Shown: piece by piece, positions 20,512 to 29,950 of the stretch | Position numbering within the stretch: position 1 is the first letter of the stretch | Layout: each line of letters starts with the position of its first letter | Source: Microbulbifer agarilyticus S89 | GTDB lineage: Bacteria; Pseudomonadota; Gammaproteobacteria; Pseudomonadales; Cellvibrionaceae | NCBI RefSeq assembly: GCF_000220505.1 | Contig: NZ_AFPJ01000052.1 | Coordinates: 1-64,000 of the forward strand | Length of the DNA: 64,000 nucleotides | Direction: 5' to 3' | Notes under the pieces: generated by a model | What the model saw: only the letters and a program-made list of their open reading frames with translations | Database searches by the model: none | What the model was told of the DNA's origin: nothing | Translations under genes and position numbers: made by a program

Positions 20512-22784
20512 GCGATTTCTAAGCGGTCTTCTTTCGCGCGCTCTTTGCTGTTGGCTTTTGCTGGCGCTGAGTCGGCAGGCATTTCGCTTTCATAAGCGTA
20601 GCGACCGCCGTAATAGCCGTAGTACTCACCGTAACCGCTGGACTTGGAAGAGGTATCCACCTGGTTCAGTACTACGCCGTCCAACTTGGCGCCCACTTGC
20701 AACAGGCGGCCGAGGCCATCGGTAATCACCTTCTGGCGGGTGCTGTCGGACTTCACCACGTACAGCATGGAATCCGCCACGCGGGAAACCACCAGCGCAT
20801 CACTGACCACCTGTGATGGCGCCGTATCCAGAATAATGCGGTCGTAGGTTTCGCCCAGCTCCTGCAACAGGGTAGCAAAACGCGGCGACGCCAGCAGTTC
20901 CTGTGGGTTCGGTGGTACCGCACCGGCGGGAATCACATCCAGCCCACTCTGCTCATCGTGGTACACACATTCCGGCAAAGTGGCGCTGCCAGCAATCAGG
21001 TTGGACAGGCCCGGTTGGTACACCGGCAGGCCAAAATCCTTGCCGACGGACGGACGGCGCATGTCGGCATCGATTAGCAGTACCTTTTCCATCTGCACCA
21101 GGGAGAACGCCAGGTTTTCCGACACGGTGGTCTTGCCCTCACCGGGTACGGAAGAGGTCACGGAAATAATCTTGGCCGGTTTTTCCAGGTGGGAAAGTAC
21201 CAGGCTCGTGCGCAACGTACGCACCGCTTCAGAAAACTGATGCTGGCCGGACTCGAAGAAGGTACGCAGCCCAAGGCGCGCATCTTTATCGTGCTCTACC
21301 CACGGCAGCAGGCCGATCATGCGCTGGGACAATTTGTTTTCCACATCGTCCGGGTTGCGCACACCGTCATTCAGGGCTTCAAACAGGAATGCCAGCATCA
21401 CACCCAACATGGCACTGACCACCATGGCCAGGGCAACGATCAACGACTTCTTCGGCTTGGCCGGCTTGCGTGGGGCAATGGCCGGGTCGGTCAGGCGGGC
21501 GTTGGCCGCTTCAAAGTCAGAAGTCTCACTGGTTTCACGGAAACGGGTCAGGAAGGCGTTATACAGCTGGCGGTTTACATCCACATCGCGCTTCAGTTCC
21601 TGATAGCGCGTTTCCTTGCGGGAAATAACCTGATACTCGCCCTTGGCAGAATTCAGCTCGTCGCGCAGGGCGCGCTCGTTGGTGAGCGCCGCCTGATATT
21701 CACTTTCAATACCGGCTACGAGCTGGCGCACTTCGCTGCGCAGCTTGGATTCCACCGAGGCCAACTGATCGTTAGCAGCAATCATTTTCGGGTGCTTGGG
21801 GCCGTAGCGGCGAGCAAGCTCCGACACCTTACGGGAAGCTTCCACTTCTGCGCGCTTCACGTCCTGAATCACGCTGTGGTTCAGCACTTCCGGCAGGCTG
21901 GCCAGTGCATTGATGTCGGAACCGCGCACAGTCACCAGCTCGCGAATACTCGCGGCCTGTTTCAGCTCCTTACGCGCAGCCAGTAGCTGCTCCGTAATTT
22001 CGTTCAGTTCCTGGCTGGCAAGGCCGCGCACACCTTCCACATCCACCAGGCCTTCGGCTTCCTGAAAGGCCTGCAGGTTGGTTTCCGATTGCTCCAGCTT
22101 TACGCGCAAATCTGCCAGGCGGCTGTTCAGCCAGCTGGTGGCCTGCTGGGTCATTTCCAGTTTGGCTTCCAGGTGGCTATTGATGTAAACCTCGGCCACC
22201 TTGTTAGCAACATTGGCAGCCAGCTTGGGCGACTCCGATTCAAAGGTAATTTTAACCAGCTGAGTATTGCGTACCGGGGAAATGCTCAGGCGCTCGATAA
22301 ATGCCTCGGTCACCTGTTGCAGCTTGAGCTGGCGGGCTTCTTCTTCGGTGAGGATCTCTTCATTGCTGGACAGGAACGGCAGCATCGCGCGCAGGCTAAA
22401 CCCTTTGCTCTGCTGTTCCGGGTCAAACTCCGGGTGGGTGGTGAGGGCCATCTGCTCCACCACGCGCTCGGCAATGCGCTTGGACTTTAAGATTTCAAAC
22501 TGGGTAAGGAAGTATTCCTTGCGGCTTGAATCCAGCCCGTAGACTTCTTCAATCGACAGCGCCTTAGCCTGTTCTGCCTCAATCATCAGCGTGGCGGTGG
22601 CCTGGTAGCGCGGAGTCATGGAGAAGACCACCATGGCGGTGAGCATAGTTACCGCAATAGACAGCGCAGCAATACGCCACTTAAAACGGTCCACAATGCG
22701 CCAGTACTGTCGTAGATCGATCACTTCTTCCTGAAGCATTCGCTCCTGATTGTTCAGGTTACCCATGTTGGATGGTGCGTTCAT
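20508..22784 (-). CDS. Wzc-like polysaccharide co-polymerase and tyrosine autokinase
   Basis: This inner-membrane protein (758 residues from the ATG at 22784, which has GAGGTAG upstream) controls EPS chain length and export by cycles of autophosphorylation. A Wzz domain with the first helix (about 50-70) precedes a long periplasmic coiled-coil region and a second helix (about 440-460). The cytosolic BY-kinase domain has Walker A (Lys551 in GEGKTT), Walker A' (LLIDADMRRPS) and Walker B (IILDTAPS). A Tyr-rich tail (GYGEYYGYYGGRYAY) near the end is the expected autophosphorylation cluster. A TTG-initiated start 14 codons earlier would overlap the exporter gene and is not favoured. Kinase and phosphatase are coupled by overlap. 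Confidence 0.94.
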   Translation of the reverse strand: MNAPSNMGNLNNQERMLQEEVIDLRQYWRIVDRFKWRIAALSIAVTMLTAMVVFSMTPRYQATATLMIEAEQAKALSIEEVYGLDSSRKEYFLTQFEILKSKRIAERVVEQMALTTHPEFDPEQQSKGFSLRAMLPFLSSNEEILTEEEARQLKLQQVTEAFIERLSISPVRNTQLVKITFESESPKLAANVANKVAEVYINSHLEAKLEMTQQATSWLNSRLADLRVKLEQSETNLQAFQEAEGLVDVEGVRGLASQELNEITEQLLAARKELKQAASIRELVTVRGSDINALASLPEVLNHSVIQDVKRAEVEASRKVSELARRYGPKHPKMIAANDQLASVESKLRSEVRQLVAGIESEYQAALTNERALRDELNSAKGEYQVISRKETRYQELKRDVDVNRQLYNAFLTRFRETSETSDFEAANARLTDPAIAPRKPAKPKKSLIVALAMVVSAMLGVMLAFLFEALNDGVRNPDDVENKLSQRMIGLLPWVEHDKDARLGLRTFFESGQHQFSEAVRTLRTSLVLSHLEKPAKIISVTSSVPGEGKTTVSENLAFSLVQMEKVLLIDADMRRPSVGKDFGLPVYQPGLSNLIAGSATLPECVYHDEQSGLDVIPAGAVPPNPQELLASPRFATLLQELGETYDRIILDTAPSQVVSDALVVSRVADSMLYVVKSDSTRQKVITDGLGRLLQVGAKLDGVVLNQVDTSSKSSGYGEYYGYYGGRYAYESEMPADSAPAKANSKERAKEDRLEIA

Positions 22785-22797
22785 GCTTGCTACTACC

Positions 22798-23364
22798 TCA
22801 GAAGAAACTCTGCTCAACGGTGACAATATCCCCCGGACGCAGCAGGGTGTTCAGCTCTGCCTTTTCTTTCGTCTGGGTGGCGTCGTCGCCGCGGATGATG
22901 AAAATCTTGTTATAGGAAGCGCGCTCGGTAAAACCCTGGGCCAGCGCCCCAGCTTTACTGATGGTCAAGCCCGGCTGGAATGGATAACCACCGGGCTTTT
23001 CCACTTCGCCATTAATAAAGAAGGGTCGGTATTCCAAAATGGACACATGCACGTTCGGGTTGATCAGGTAATCCGGCTTTAGTCCTTTAACGATCAAGCC
23101 TTCCAGGCCAGATACCGTCAGGCCCACCACTTCCAGCTCACCCAGGAACGGGTAATTGATTACACCGCTGTCGCTCAGGGTAGTTTCCAGGGTCAGGTCC
23201 TCTTCCCCGTAGACGCTGATCTGGATCTTGTCCCCAGAGCCCAGCTGGTAGTCCCCCGCTCCAGCCGCACTGGCTGCCGCCACGGTGGCTGCAGAGAATA
23301 TGCAGGTTGCAAACACAAAGGCAGCGCGTAAAACGCGCTGCGGGAAAGAGGTAAAAATACCCAT
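22798..23364 (-). CDS. Polysaccharide export protein (short Wza-like, SLBB)
   Basis: A signal peptide (hydrophobic stretch ending ASAAGA) is followed by the Poly_export domain (DYQLGSGDKIQISVYGEED) and one SLBB domain (FFINGEVEKPGGYPF onward). At 188 residues it is the short form: E. coli Wza has 379 and forms its own outer-membrane helical barrel. A short exporter needs a partner pore, and the adjacent beta-barrel gene is the obvious candidate. No lipobox cysteine is seen. The ATG at 23364 is chosen over an upstream TTG at 23379. Confidence 0.9.
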   Translation of the reverse strand: MGIFTSFPQRVLRAAFVFATCIFSAATVAAASAAGAGDYQLGSGDKIQISVYGEEDLTLETTLSDSGVINYPFLGELEVVGLTVSGLEGLIVKGLKPDYLINPNVHVSILEYRPFFINGEVEKPGGYPFQPGLTISKAGALAQGFTERASYNKIFIIRGDDATQTKEKAELNTLLRPGDIVTVEQSFF

Positions 23365-23407
23365 AAAATTACCGATCAAATAAACTTTTTTTCTAAATCA
23401 GTGGCGA

Positions 23408-24607
23408 TTACAGGGACGCCTGCAGACCGAAGAACAGCAGATTCTTGCCGTATTCGAATGCGTCAATGGTGGCTTCCTTGTCCGTGCGGGTGAAACCGGC
23501 ATTGAAGGCCAGCCAACGCTGCATCTGATAGTTGAAGCGCAGGGTGCCCATATTTACATCTTCTACACGGTCTACGTTCTGGCCCTGGTAGTCGTTGATG
23601 GAGTGATCAAAGGTTACCTGGCTGGTAAGACGCTCCATCCACACGTGGTGCCAGCTTACCGCATAGTTTTCCACATCAATGAAGTTACCCACACCGCTGG
23701 TTTCATCACTGCGACGGGCAGAGGTGAAATCAAACGCGCTGTACTCTTTCGGGGTCCAACGGATACCAGCTTCCCAGCTTGGGCCGGTGTAGTCTTTACG
23801 CTCACCGCTATCAAAATTCTTGGTGCGCAGACCGACCTTTACGGTACCGGTGGTTTTCGCGGTACCTTCCCAGGTCACACCCACCTGATAACGCATCTCG
23901 GTGCTGTCGAGGGTTTCGGCATTTTCCGCCGTGTACTCATAGCCAAGCTCGCGACGACTCACTTCCGCCAGCAGTTTGGTCTTGCCACCGGCGTTGTAAT
24001 TAAATGCAAAAGAACCGTAATCGGTGCCACGGTCGCGACTAGCGGTGCGCAGGCCACCTTCGTAATCCAGGTCAGCAGTACCAAGTTGCATGGTCAGCTG
24101 GCCCTTGGCAGAAGCCGCACCAAACACGTAAGTCGCGTTGGCATCGGTGCTCTGGAAGCGATCCGGCTCAGGCTGTAGGTTGCCCGCCCCCTGAGAAAAA
24201 CCGGTACCGCGGCCTTCGTGGCCATCGGTAAAGCTGGCAGACAGCTCGAGACGGTTACGTACGTCCAGCTCCCAACCTGCTTCGCCGGTCAGGTAGTGGT
24301 CGGTGTAGTTGTCGTCATCACTACTAAAATACTCACCACGCACCAGTGCGTAGTTCGCCATATAAGAGGAAACACCGTCGTCTGCGGATAGCATGAAATT
24401 CGGGTTAATGACTGCGACCATACTCTCGATCGGCGCCTCATTAGCCAGAGTAACGTTATCATCGTGCTGCATGTCGATGTTCAGGGTAGGTGTGAAGTAC
24501 ACGCCGTTACCCATATTCACCGCTGCCGCTTCCGACTGAGCCAATGCAGTGCCCGCCCCCAGGCTGGTGATCATCATTACCGCCGCAGACAAATTAAGCT
24601 TGGTCAT
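23408..24607 (-). CDS. EPS-locus outer membrane beta-barrel protein
   Basis: The 399-residue product has a clear signal peptide (cleavage after TALA-Q) and a body of alternating strands rich in Gly, Thr, Tyr and Asp. It ends in an aromatic-rich segment closing ...LFFGLQASL, typical of an outer-membrane barrel. It resembles barrels of the BBP2/EpsL type found in EPS loci. Its position as first gene of the exporter-kinase-phosphatase group suggests it supplies the outer-membrane pore that the short Wza-like protein lacks. The start has a strong GGAAAGGAA site. A perfect CRP-like palindrome lies 126 bases upstream. Confidence 0.8.
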   Translation of the reverse strand: MTKLNLSAAVMMITSLGAGTALAQSEAAAVNMGNGVYFTPTLNIDMQHDDNVTLANEAPIESMVAVINPNFMLSADDGVSSYMANYALVRGEYFSSDDDNYTDHYLTGEAGWELDVRNRLELSASFTDGHEGRGTGFSQGAGNLQPEPDRFQSTDANATYVFGAASAKGQLTMQLGTADLDYEGGLRTASRDRGTDYGSFAFNYNAGGKTKLLAEVSRRELGYEYTAENAETLDSTEMRYQVGVTWEGTAKTTGTVKVGLRTKNFDSGERKDYTGPSWEAGIRWTPKEYSAFDFTSARRSDETSGVGNFIDVENYAVSWHHVWMERLTSQVTFDHSINDYQGQNVDRVEDVNMGTLRFNYQMQRWLAFNAGFTRTDKEATIDAFEYGKNLLFFGLQASL

Positions 24608-24732
24608 TTTTCCTTTCCAATGGTCTTAAAATTATTTCCCGAGGAGCCCCGGCCAATAGGCCGACAGCCTCACATCCCCAAACGGCCGATACCCCATGCC
24701 GCTTCCCAAAAGCTGCGGAAACCCCGCAAAAA

Positions 24733-24748
24733 TGTGACAGTTCTCACA
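24733..24748. promoter_or_regulatory. CRP-like palindrome upstream of EPS export operon
   Basis: TGTGACAGTTCTCACA matches the CRP/Vfr/Clp consensus TGTGA-N6-TCACA exactly, and the flanks (AAA before, TAA after) also fit. It is in the 218-base gap between the initiating transferase gene and the outer-membrane barrel gene, upstream of the latter. Confidence 0.65.
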
Positions 24749-24825
24749 TAAAGCGCCGAACATTAGCACAATCGGATGGCTACCACTACGGGCTTCGCGT
24801 AACGATTATGCTCACCCGAAAAAAC

Positions 24826-26262
24826 TTAGTAGGCGTTAGTGCCCACAAACCCGCGAAACAGCGTCATCCAAACAATTCTGATATCCAACCACAAAGACCA
24901 GTGGCGGATATATTGCAGGTCGTGCTCCACACGCTTGCTCATTTTTTCAACGGTATCCGTTTCGCCGCGCCAGCCATTTACTTGTGCCCAACCGGTAATA
25001 CCGGGCTTTACTTTGTGGCGCAGCATGTAGCCCTTAACAATGGCCCGATATTCCTCGTTGTGCGCCACCGCGTGCGGGCGCGGGCCAACAATACTCATAC
25101 GGCCCTGTAGTACATTAATAAACTGCGGTAACTCATCCAGGGAAGTACGGCGCAGGAAAGCGCCCACCGGTGTAATGCGGGTATCATTCTTCTTGGCTTG
25201 CACCACTTCACCGCCATTATCCTGCGTGGTCATGGAACGGAACTTCCATACCTTAATGGGGCGGCCATCCAGCCCGTAGCGGTGCTGCTTGAAGATCACC
25301 GGGCCTTTGGAGGTAAGCTTTACCGCTGCGGCAATTACCAGCATCAGCGGAGAAACCAGCAGCAGAATCAGGGAAGAGAGCACCAGGTCTTCCATGCGCT
25401 TCAGCCAGCTGTTGATACCCTCAATGGGTGTGTCATGCACACTCAGCAGGCTGGTACTGCCCACCTGGTAAAAACGGGCGTGCAACAGGTTATTCACAAA
25501 CAGATCTGTAGCGACATGTACCGTGGCGGTGGTATCCGCGAATGCCTGCAGGATTTCTGCAATGCGCAACTCTTCGCGCATTGGCAACGCGATATATACC
25601 AAGTCCAACTCACCGGCCTTGGCCGCCGCTACCGCCTGCGCCACATCACCTTCAACAGGCACATTGCCGGTCTGCCCCAGCTGCGGTCCAACTACCTGGC
25701 CACAGGCATCAGACTCTGGTACCCGATAAAAGCCTTTTACACGAATACCCAGCTGGGGCTCGCGGGCAATATCCCGGGCAAGGCGCAGCCCGGAATCGGT
25801 TACGCCGATCACTACCGCAGAACGGGTATTGTGATCGTGTGAGCGCAGGTAAAACAGAAACTGACGGAAGACAAAACGCCAGACGCTGAGCAGCGCCAGT
25901 GTCGAAGCAAACCAGCTGCCCACCACCAAACGGGAAAAAGTATGACCGGTTTTGGTGAAATAGGAGACCAGTAACAGCAGCACACACACCGCCAACCAAG
26001 AGATCGCGGTAATGCCAAACATATGCAGGTAACTGTCTGCCCGCCAGGAACGGTAAAGATTAAGAGACTCCGCCATAAAGGCAAAGCTCACCGCGGCCAC
26101 CAGACCGGCAATTACCCAGTCCTTACTGACCGCAACCCCAAAAAACTGACAACAGGCGAACAGCGTACCGAGAATAAGCATTGCGTCCAGCAACCGGTAC
26201 AGCGCAGCCAAACCGGATTGGTGGCTACGAATCCATCCCTGTTTTACTACCCCTTCCCCCAT
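24826..26262 (-). CDS. WcaJ-type undecaprenyl-phosphate sugar-1-P transferase
   Basis: This 478-residue polyprenyl glycosylphosphotransferase starts EPS repeat-unit synthesis by moving hexose-1-P (glucose in WcaJ) from UDP-hexose to undecaprenyl phosphate. Four to five N-terminal helices lead into a CoA-binding-like fold, a further membrane helix (about residue 280) and the catalytic sugar-transferase domain. Signatures include KLTSKGPVIFKQHRYG, FRSMT and the late RHKVKPGITGWAQVNG. The ATG at 26262 has a GGGGAG site; an upstream non-ATG extension is not favoured. galU elsewhere in the window supplies UDP-glucose. A CRP-like palindrome lies 187 bases upstream. Confidence 0.92.
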   Translation of the reverse strand: MGEGVVKQGWIRSHQSGLAALYRLLDAMLILGTLFACCQFFGVAVSKDWVIAGLVAAVSFAFMAESLNLYRSWRADSYLHMFGITAISWLAVCVLLLLVSYFTKTGHTFSRLVVGSWFASTLALLSVWRFVFRQFLFYLRSHDHNTRSAVVIGVTDSGLRLARDIAREPQLGIRVKGFYRVPESDACGQVVGPQLGQTGNVPVEGDVAQAVAAAKAGELDLVYIALPMREELRIAEILQAFADTTATVHVATDLFVNNLLHARFYQVGSTSLLSVHDTPIEGINSWLKRMEDLVLSSLILLLVSPLMLVIAAAVKLTSKGPVIFKQHRYGLDGRPIKVWKFRSMTTQDNGGEVVQAKKNDTRITPVGAFLRRTSLDELPQFINVLQGRMSIVGPRPHAVAHNEEYRAIVKGYMLRHKVKPGITGWAQVNGWRGETDTVEKMSKRVEHDLQYIRHWSLWLDIRIVWMTLFRGFVGTNAY

Positions 26263-26448
26263 AACGACTCCCCAAGAGCGCGACAGTACGGCGCGCACTC
26301 CAAAATCAGTTCACCGCGGTAATTTTTGAAAACCGCGCTAGCCGATTTCTTCCTTTTCACTTCCCTGCAACCGCGCCTGCAATACGCGGAAGCCCCTAAG
26401 CGGGCCCAAGTCCGGGCCTCTATATTTGGAGCAAGATCATGCCACATT

Positions 26449-26464
26449 TGTGACACACGTCAAA
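26449..26464. promoter_or_regulatory. CRP-like palindrome upstream of initiating transferase
   Basis: TGTGACACACGTCAAA matches TGTGA-N6-TCACA with one mismatch in the right arm. It lies between the VanZ-like gene and the transferase gene, upstream of the latter. Confidence 0.5.
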
Positions 26465-26537
26465 CATTAGGCGTAACTATGTCCCAAAAACACCGAGTGC
26501 CGATCAAATAAAAAACAACACGCATAAATTAAGTGCA

Positions 26538-26900
26538 TTAACGGTGAGGCAAGAAACGAGCCAAGATCACCGCAAAGGAGCCACCCAATATCACTCCTGC
26601 GCCATTAGCCGCCATATCCACCTGTGAAGCTGTACGTGCGGGCATCATCCACCCCTGCCAAAGCTCCAGGCCAGCGCCAAACACCAGCAAACCAAACAGC
26701 CCCCACAGCCACTTTGTTGCCGATACGGAAAATACCCAAAGCACTGCCAGTACGGCAAACACACCGCAGTGCAATATAAGATCAAAATGAGGCACAACCT
26801 GAGGTACGGGTTTGGACTTTATACCCGCGAATAGTGCGGCGAGAAAAACCAACACGAACAACAGCCGGGCGGCAATATAGATGCGGCTTAGTTTTATCAT
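26538..26900 (-). CDS. VanZ-like small membrane protein
   Basis: The 120-residue protein has four predicted helices and the VanZ-family layout: PHFDLILHCGVFAVLA in the second helix, then ELWQGWMMPARTASQVDMAANGAG with the conserved Asp and Asn. VanZ-like proteins often accompany EPS, teicoplanin-resistance or exosortase genes, but their biochemistry is unclear. It lies between the manC operon terminator and the initiating-transferase gene on the same strand, so it probably has its own promoter in the 134-base gap. Role in EPS is inferred from location only. Confidence 0.75.
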   Translation of the reverse strand: MIKLSRIYIAARLLFVLVFLAALFAGIKSKPVPQVVPHFDLILHCGVFAVLAVLWVFSVSATKWLWGLFGLLVFGAGLELWQGWMMPARTASQVDMAANGAGVILGGSFAVILARFLPHR

Positions 26901-26983
26901 AGGTGCTCAACGCGCCCTATAGCACTTTAGAGCCTAAATCGGTCACCATGCGACTTAACTAGGCCCAAAAAATAAGCCAAAAA

Positions 26984-27014
26984 AATAACCCCAGTGTGTT
27001 ACACCGGGGTTATT
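26984..27014 (-). terminator. Intrinsic terminator of the glycan operon
   Basis: On the minus strand a 14-bp stem with one mismatch (AATAACCCCGGTGT against its partner) and a three-base loop is followed by TTATTTTTTT. It lies 21 bases past the manC stop and closes the operon that begins near 37.8 kb. Confidence 0.85.
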
Positions 27015-27034
27015 CGGGGCTAGAAAAGACTTAA

Positions 27035-28462
27035 TCAGGTACGCGCGTAGCGGTCTTCCAGACGAACGATATCGTCTTCACCCAAGTAAGAACCGGACTG
27101 CACCTCGATCAGTTCCAGCGGGATAGTGCCGGGGTTGTCCAAGCGGTGTACTTCACCCAGCGGGATATACGTACTCTGGTTTTCCGTTACCAGGAATTCC
27201 TTCTCGCCGCAGGTAACGTTGGCGGTACCAGACACCACAATCCAGTGCTCCGCACGGTGGTGGTGCATTTGTAGGCTGAGCTGCGCACCAGGGTTGACCA
27301 CAATACGCTTCACCTGGAAACGCTCGCCGTAATCTACGGAGTCGTAGTAGCCCCAGGGGCGGTAGACCTTGCGGTGGAGTTGCGCTTCCGAGCGGTTCTC
27401 CGCCTTCAGCTTTTCCACCACTTTCTTGATGTCCTGCACGCGGTCTTTCGCCGCGACGAGGATGGCATCGTCACTTTCCACGACCACGACATTGTCGAGC
27501 CCCACGGTAGCAATCAGCTTGCTGTCGCTCTGTACGAAGCAGTTGCGGCTGTCTTGCAGAATGACATCGCCTTTTGCCGTATTGCCATTCTCATCTTTAT
27601 CGGACACTTCCCACAGCGCAGACCAGGAACCCACATCGTTCCAACCGCAATCCATCGGTACTACGACCGCATCGCGGGTGTGCTCCATTACCGCATAGTC
27701 GATGGATTCATCGGCACAAGCCAGGAAGGCATCGCTGGCGGGGCGCACAAAGTCCACATCGAAGGTAGCGCCCTGCATAGCCTTTTCACAGGCCTCCAGA
27801 ATATCTGGGCGGAACTTCGCAAGCTCTTCGATATAACGGCTGGCGCGGAACATGAACAGGCCACTATTCCAACAAAACTCGCCGGAGCTCAGATATTGCT
27901 CGGCGGTAGCCAGATCTGGCTTTTCCACAAACTGTTCTACTGCAAAAGCCGTTGCCGCCTCGTCCACAGCCGCCGCCTTGCGGATATAGCCATAGCCGGT
28001 TTCCGGTGCGGTTGGCACAATACCAAAGGTCACCAGCTTGCCTGCCTCGGCCCGTGGGATCGCCTGGTTAACTGCGGCCTGGAAGGCGGCAACATCCTTA
28101 ATGGCGTGGTCTGCAGCCAATACCAGTAACAGCGGGTCTTCCTTGCCTCCCGCTACCGCGCGCAGCGCCGCCAAAGCAACGGCCGGTGCAGTATTGCGAC
28201 CTGCAGGCTCCAACAAGATGCCACTGTGCGCCTCACCCACCTCGCGCAGCTGCTCAGCGACAATAAAGCGATGATCATCACCACAAATCAGCATCGGCGG
28301 TTGTGCATCCAGGCCGACCAAGCGCGTGCAGGTATTCTGTAGCATGCTCGCGTCATCGGTGAGCGGCAGAAACTGCTTGGGAAACAATTTACGCGAAAGC
28401 GGCCACAAGCGTGTACCGGATCCACCGGCCATAATTACGGGTAAAATCATCTTGCTCTTCAA
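27035..28462 (-). CDS. manC: Mannose-1-P guanylyltransferase / mannose-6-P isomerase
   Basis: The bifunctional 475-residue enzyme makes GDP-mannose from mannose-1-P and GTP and interconverts fructose-6-P and mannose-6-P. The nucleotidyltransferase signature [20 protein letters not shown] begins near residue 13. The C-terminal cupin (type II PMI) holds [15 protein letters not shown] and the metal-binding HHH in [13 protein letters not shown]. It is the last gene of the operon and provides the precursor for Gmd/Fcl. No separate phosphomannomutase (manB) gene is present here, so mannose-1-P must come from a mutase encoded elsewhere. Confidence 0.96.
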   Translation of the reverse strand: MKSKMILPVIMAGGSGTRLWPLSRKLFPKQFLPLTDDASMLQNTCTRLVGLDAQPPMLICGDDHRFIVAEQLREVGEAHSGILLEPAGRNTAPAVALAALRAVAGGKEDPLLLVLAADHAIKDVAAFQAAVNQAIPRAEAGKLVTFGIVPTAPETGYGYIRKAAAVDEAATAFAVEQFVEKPDLATAEQYLSSGEFCWNSGLFMFRASRYIEELAKFRPDILEACEKAMQGATFDVDFVRPASDAFLACADESIDYAVMEHTRDAVVVPMDCGWNDVGSWSALWEVSDKDENGNTAKGDVILQDSRNCFVQSDSKLIATVGLDNVVVVESDDAILVAAKDRVQDIKKVVEKLKAENRSEAQLHRKVYRPWGYYDSVDYGERFQVKRIVVNPGAQLSLQMHHHRAEHWIVVSGTANVTCGEKEFLVTENQSTYIPLGEVHRLDNPGTIPLELIEVQSGSYLGEDDIVRLEDRYART

Positions 28463-28486
28463 TTCTTAAAATTCGTATTCGTTTTG

Positions 28487-28966
28487 TTACTCGGCACTTG
28501 CGTCCAAGTACCACTTTGAATGCTTGTGCACAGCAGGGTCAGACAGCAGCTGCTCTTCACCCCACCAGCGGTAGCGGCCGTGTTGCTGGTCTGGCAGTTC
28601 GGAGATTTCTAGGTCGAGCGTTAGCGCGTAACCCAGCACCACATAATGGGTGGATACCGCTGTTTCAGGCTCGGCACCAAAAAAGCTATCGCGATAAAAG
28701 TGCTCGAACGGCCCCAGGAATTCTGCCTGTGCAAGAGGTACGGAGATTCCCAGTTCCTCTTTCGTCAAACGCGCAAAGGCCTGCGCCATCGATTCATCTT
28801 TCACGATCCGGCCACCGGGCACAAACCAATAGCCTTGTGCCGGGCGGTTCAGGCGCTCACCCAGCAGCACTTCGCCGCGCGCATTGCGCACCAGCAAGTC
28901 AATAGAAACCAGTGGTGTCGAAGACACCACGGTTTCAAAGGTATCGAGGGGCAGCTTGTTAGACAT
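28487..28966 (-). CDS. gmm: GDP-mannose mannosyl hydrolase (Nudix)
   Basis: The 159-residue Nudix-family enzyme hydrolyses GDP-mannose to GDP and mannose. It carries the Gmm-type modified Nudix box: GGRIVKDESMAQAFARLTKE at about residues 52-71, then ELGI, rather than the standard EExxEE core. The FxxHxYRDSFFG-like segment nearby (FEHFYRDSFFG) is also Gmm-typical. As in colanic acid loci it sits beside fcl, gmd and manC and may control GDP-mannose/GDP-fucose levels. Spacing to fcl is 7 bases. Confidence 0.9.
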   Translation of the reverse strand: MSNKLPLDTFETVVSSTPLVSIDLLVRNARGEVLLGERLNRPAQGYWFVPGGRIVKDESMAQAFARLTKEELGISVPLAQAEFLGPFEHFYRDSFFGAEPETAVSTHYVVLGYALTLDLEISELPDQQHGRYRWWGEEQLLSDPAVHKHSKWYLDASAE

Positions 28967-28973
28967 CCCGGGT

Positions 28974-29942
28974 TTATCCCCGGAAATCCGACTGATGCTC
29001 CAGGAACCACTGGTAAGTGCTGGCCAGGCCCTGTTCCAAGCTTACCGAATAGCGCCAACCCAGATCAGCGAGACGGCTCACATTCATTAGCTTGCGCGGC
29101 GCGCCATCGGGCTTGCTTGCGTCAAAGTTGATGGCGCCTTCAAAACCCACCACTTTCGCCATGGTTTCTGCAAGCTCGCGAATGGTGCAATCCTCACCGG
29201 TGCCCACGTTAATGTGGGAAAGCATGGGCTCGGTGCATGAGACATATTGCTCCTTTGGCAAATTCATCACATGCACGCTGGCTGCCGCCATATCATCCAC
29301 ATACAGGAATTCACGCATGGGCTTACCACTGCCCCACACCACGACTTCCTTATCACCAGCAAGTTTAGCCTCATGGAAGCGGCGCATCAGCGCGGGAATC
29401 ACATGAGAATTCTGCGGGTGAAAGTTGTCATTTTCACCGTACAGATTGGTCGGCATGACGCTGCGGTAATCCCGCCCGTACTGGCGATTGTATGACTCAC
29501 ACAACTTGATACCGGCAATCTTGGCGATGGCATAGGGCTCGTTGGTGGGCTCCAGTGTGCCAGTCAGCAGTGCCGATTCACTCATGGGCTGTTCCGCAAG
29601 CTTCGGATAGATGCAGGATGAGCCCAGGAACAACAACTCCTGCACACCCGCCGCGTGCGCCGCCTGAATGATGTTGCACTCGATCATCAGGTTTTCATAA
29701 ATGAACTCGGCCGGGTAGGTATTGTTCGCAACAATGCCACCCACCTTTGCCGCGGCGAGGTACACCTGATCAATATTTTTTTGGGCAAAAAAGTCTGCAA
29801 CGGCTTGCTGACTTACCAGATCCAGCTCTGCGCGGGTGCGCATCACCAGCTCAATCGCCGGGTTATTCTCCAGCTGACGTACAATCGCCGAGCCAACCAT
29901 CCCGCGGTGGCCGGCAACGAATACTCTTTTCTTCACGGTCAT
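28974..29942 (-). CDS. fcl: GDP-L-fucose synthase
   Basis: Fcl (WcaG) epimerises and reduces GDP-4-keto-6-deoxy-mannose to GDP-L-fucose with NADPH. The 322-residue SDR protein has the nucleotide-binding [10 protein letters not shown] near residue 12, the SSCIYP segment, and the catalytic Tyr-Lys pair in YAIAKIAG (about 137-141). The late YVDDMA segment matches the family. It lies 8 bases downstream of gmd and 7 bases upstream of gmm. Together these give a complete route from mannose-1-P to GDP-fucose. Confidence 0.96.
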   Translation of the reverse strand: MTVKKRVFVAGHRGMVGSAIVRQLENNPAIELVMRTRAELDLVSQQAVADFFAQKNIDQVYLAAAKVGGIVANNTYPAEFIYENLMIECNIIQAAHAAGVQELLFLGSSCIYPKLAEQPMSESALLTGTLEPTNEPYAIAKIAGIKLCESYNRQYGRDYRSVMPTNLYGENDNFHPQNSHVIPALMRRFHEAKLAGDKEVVVWGSGKPMREFLYVDDMAAASVHVMNLPKEQYVSCTEPMLSHINVGTGEDCTIRELAETMAKVVGFEGAINFDASKPDGAPRKLMNVSRLADLGWRYSVSLEQGLASTYQWFLEHQSDFRG

Positions 29943-29950
29943 GACGTAGG

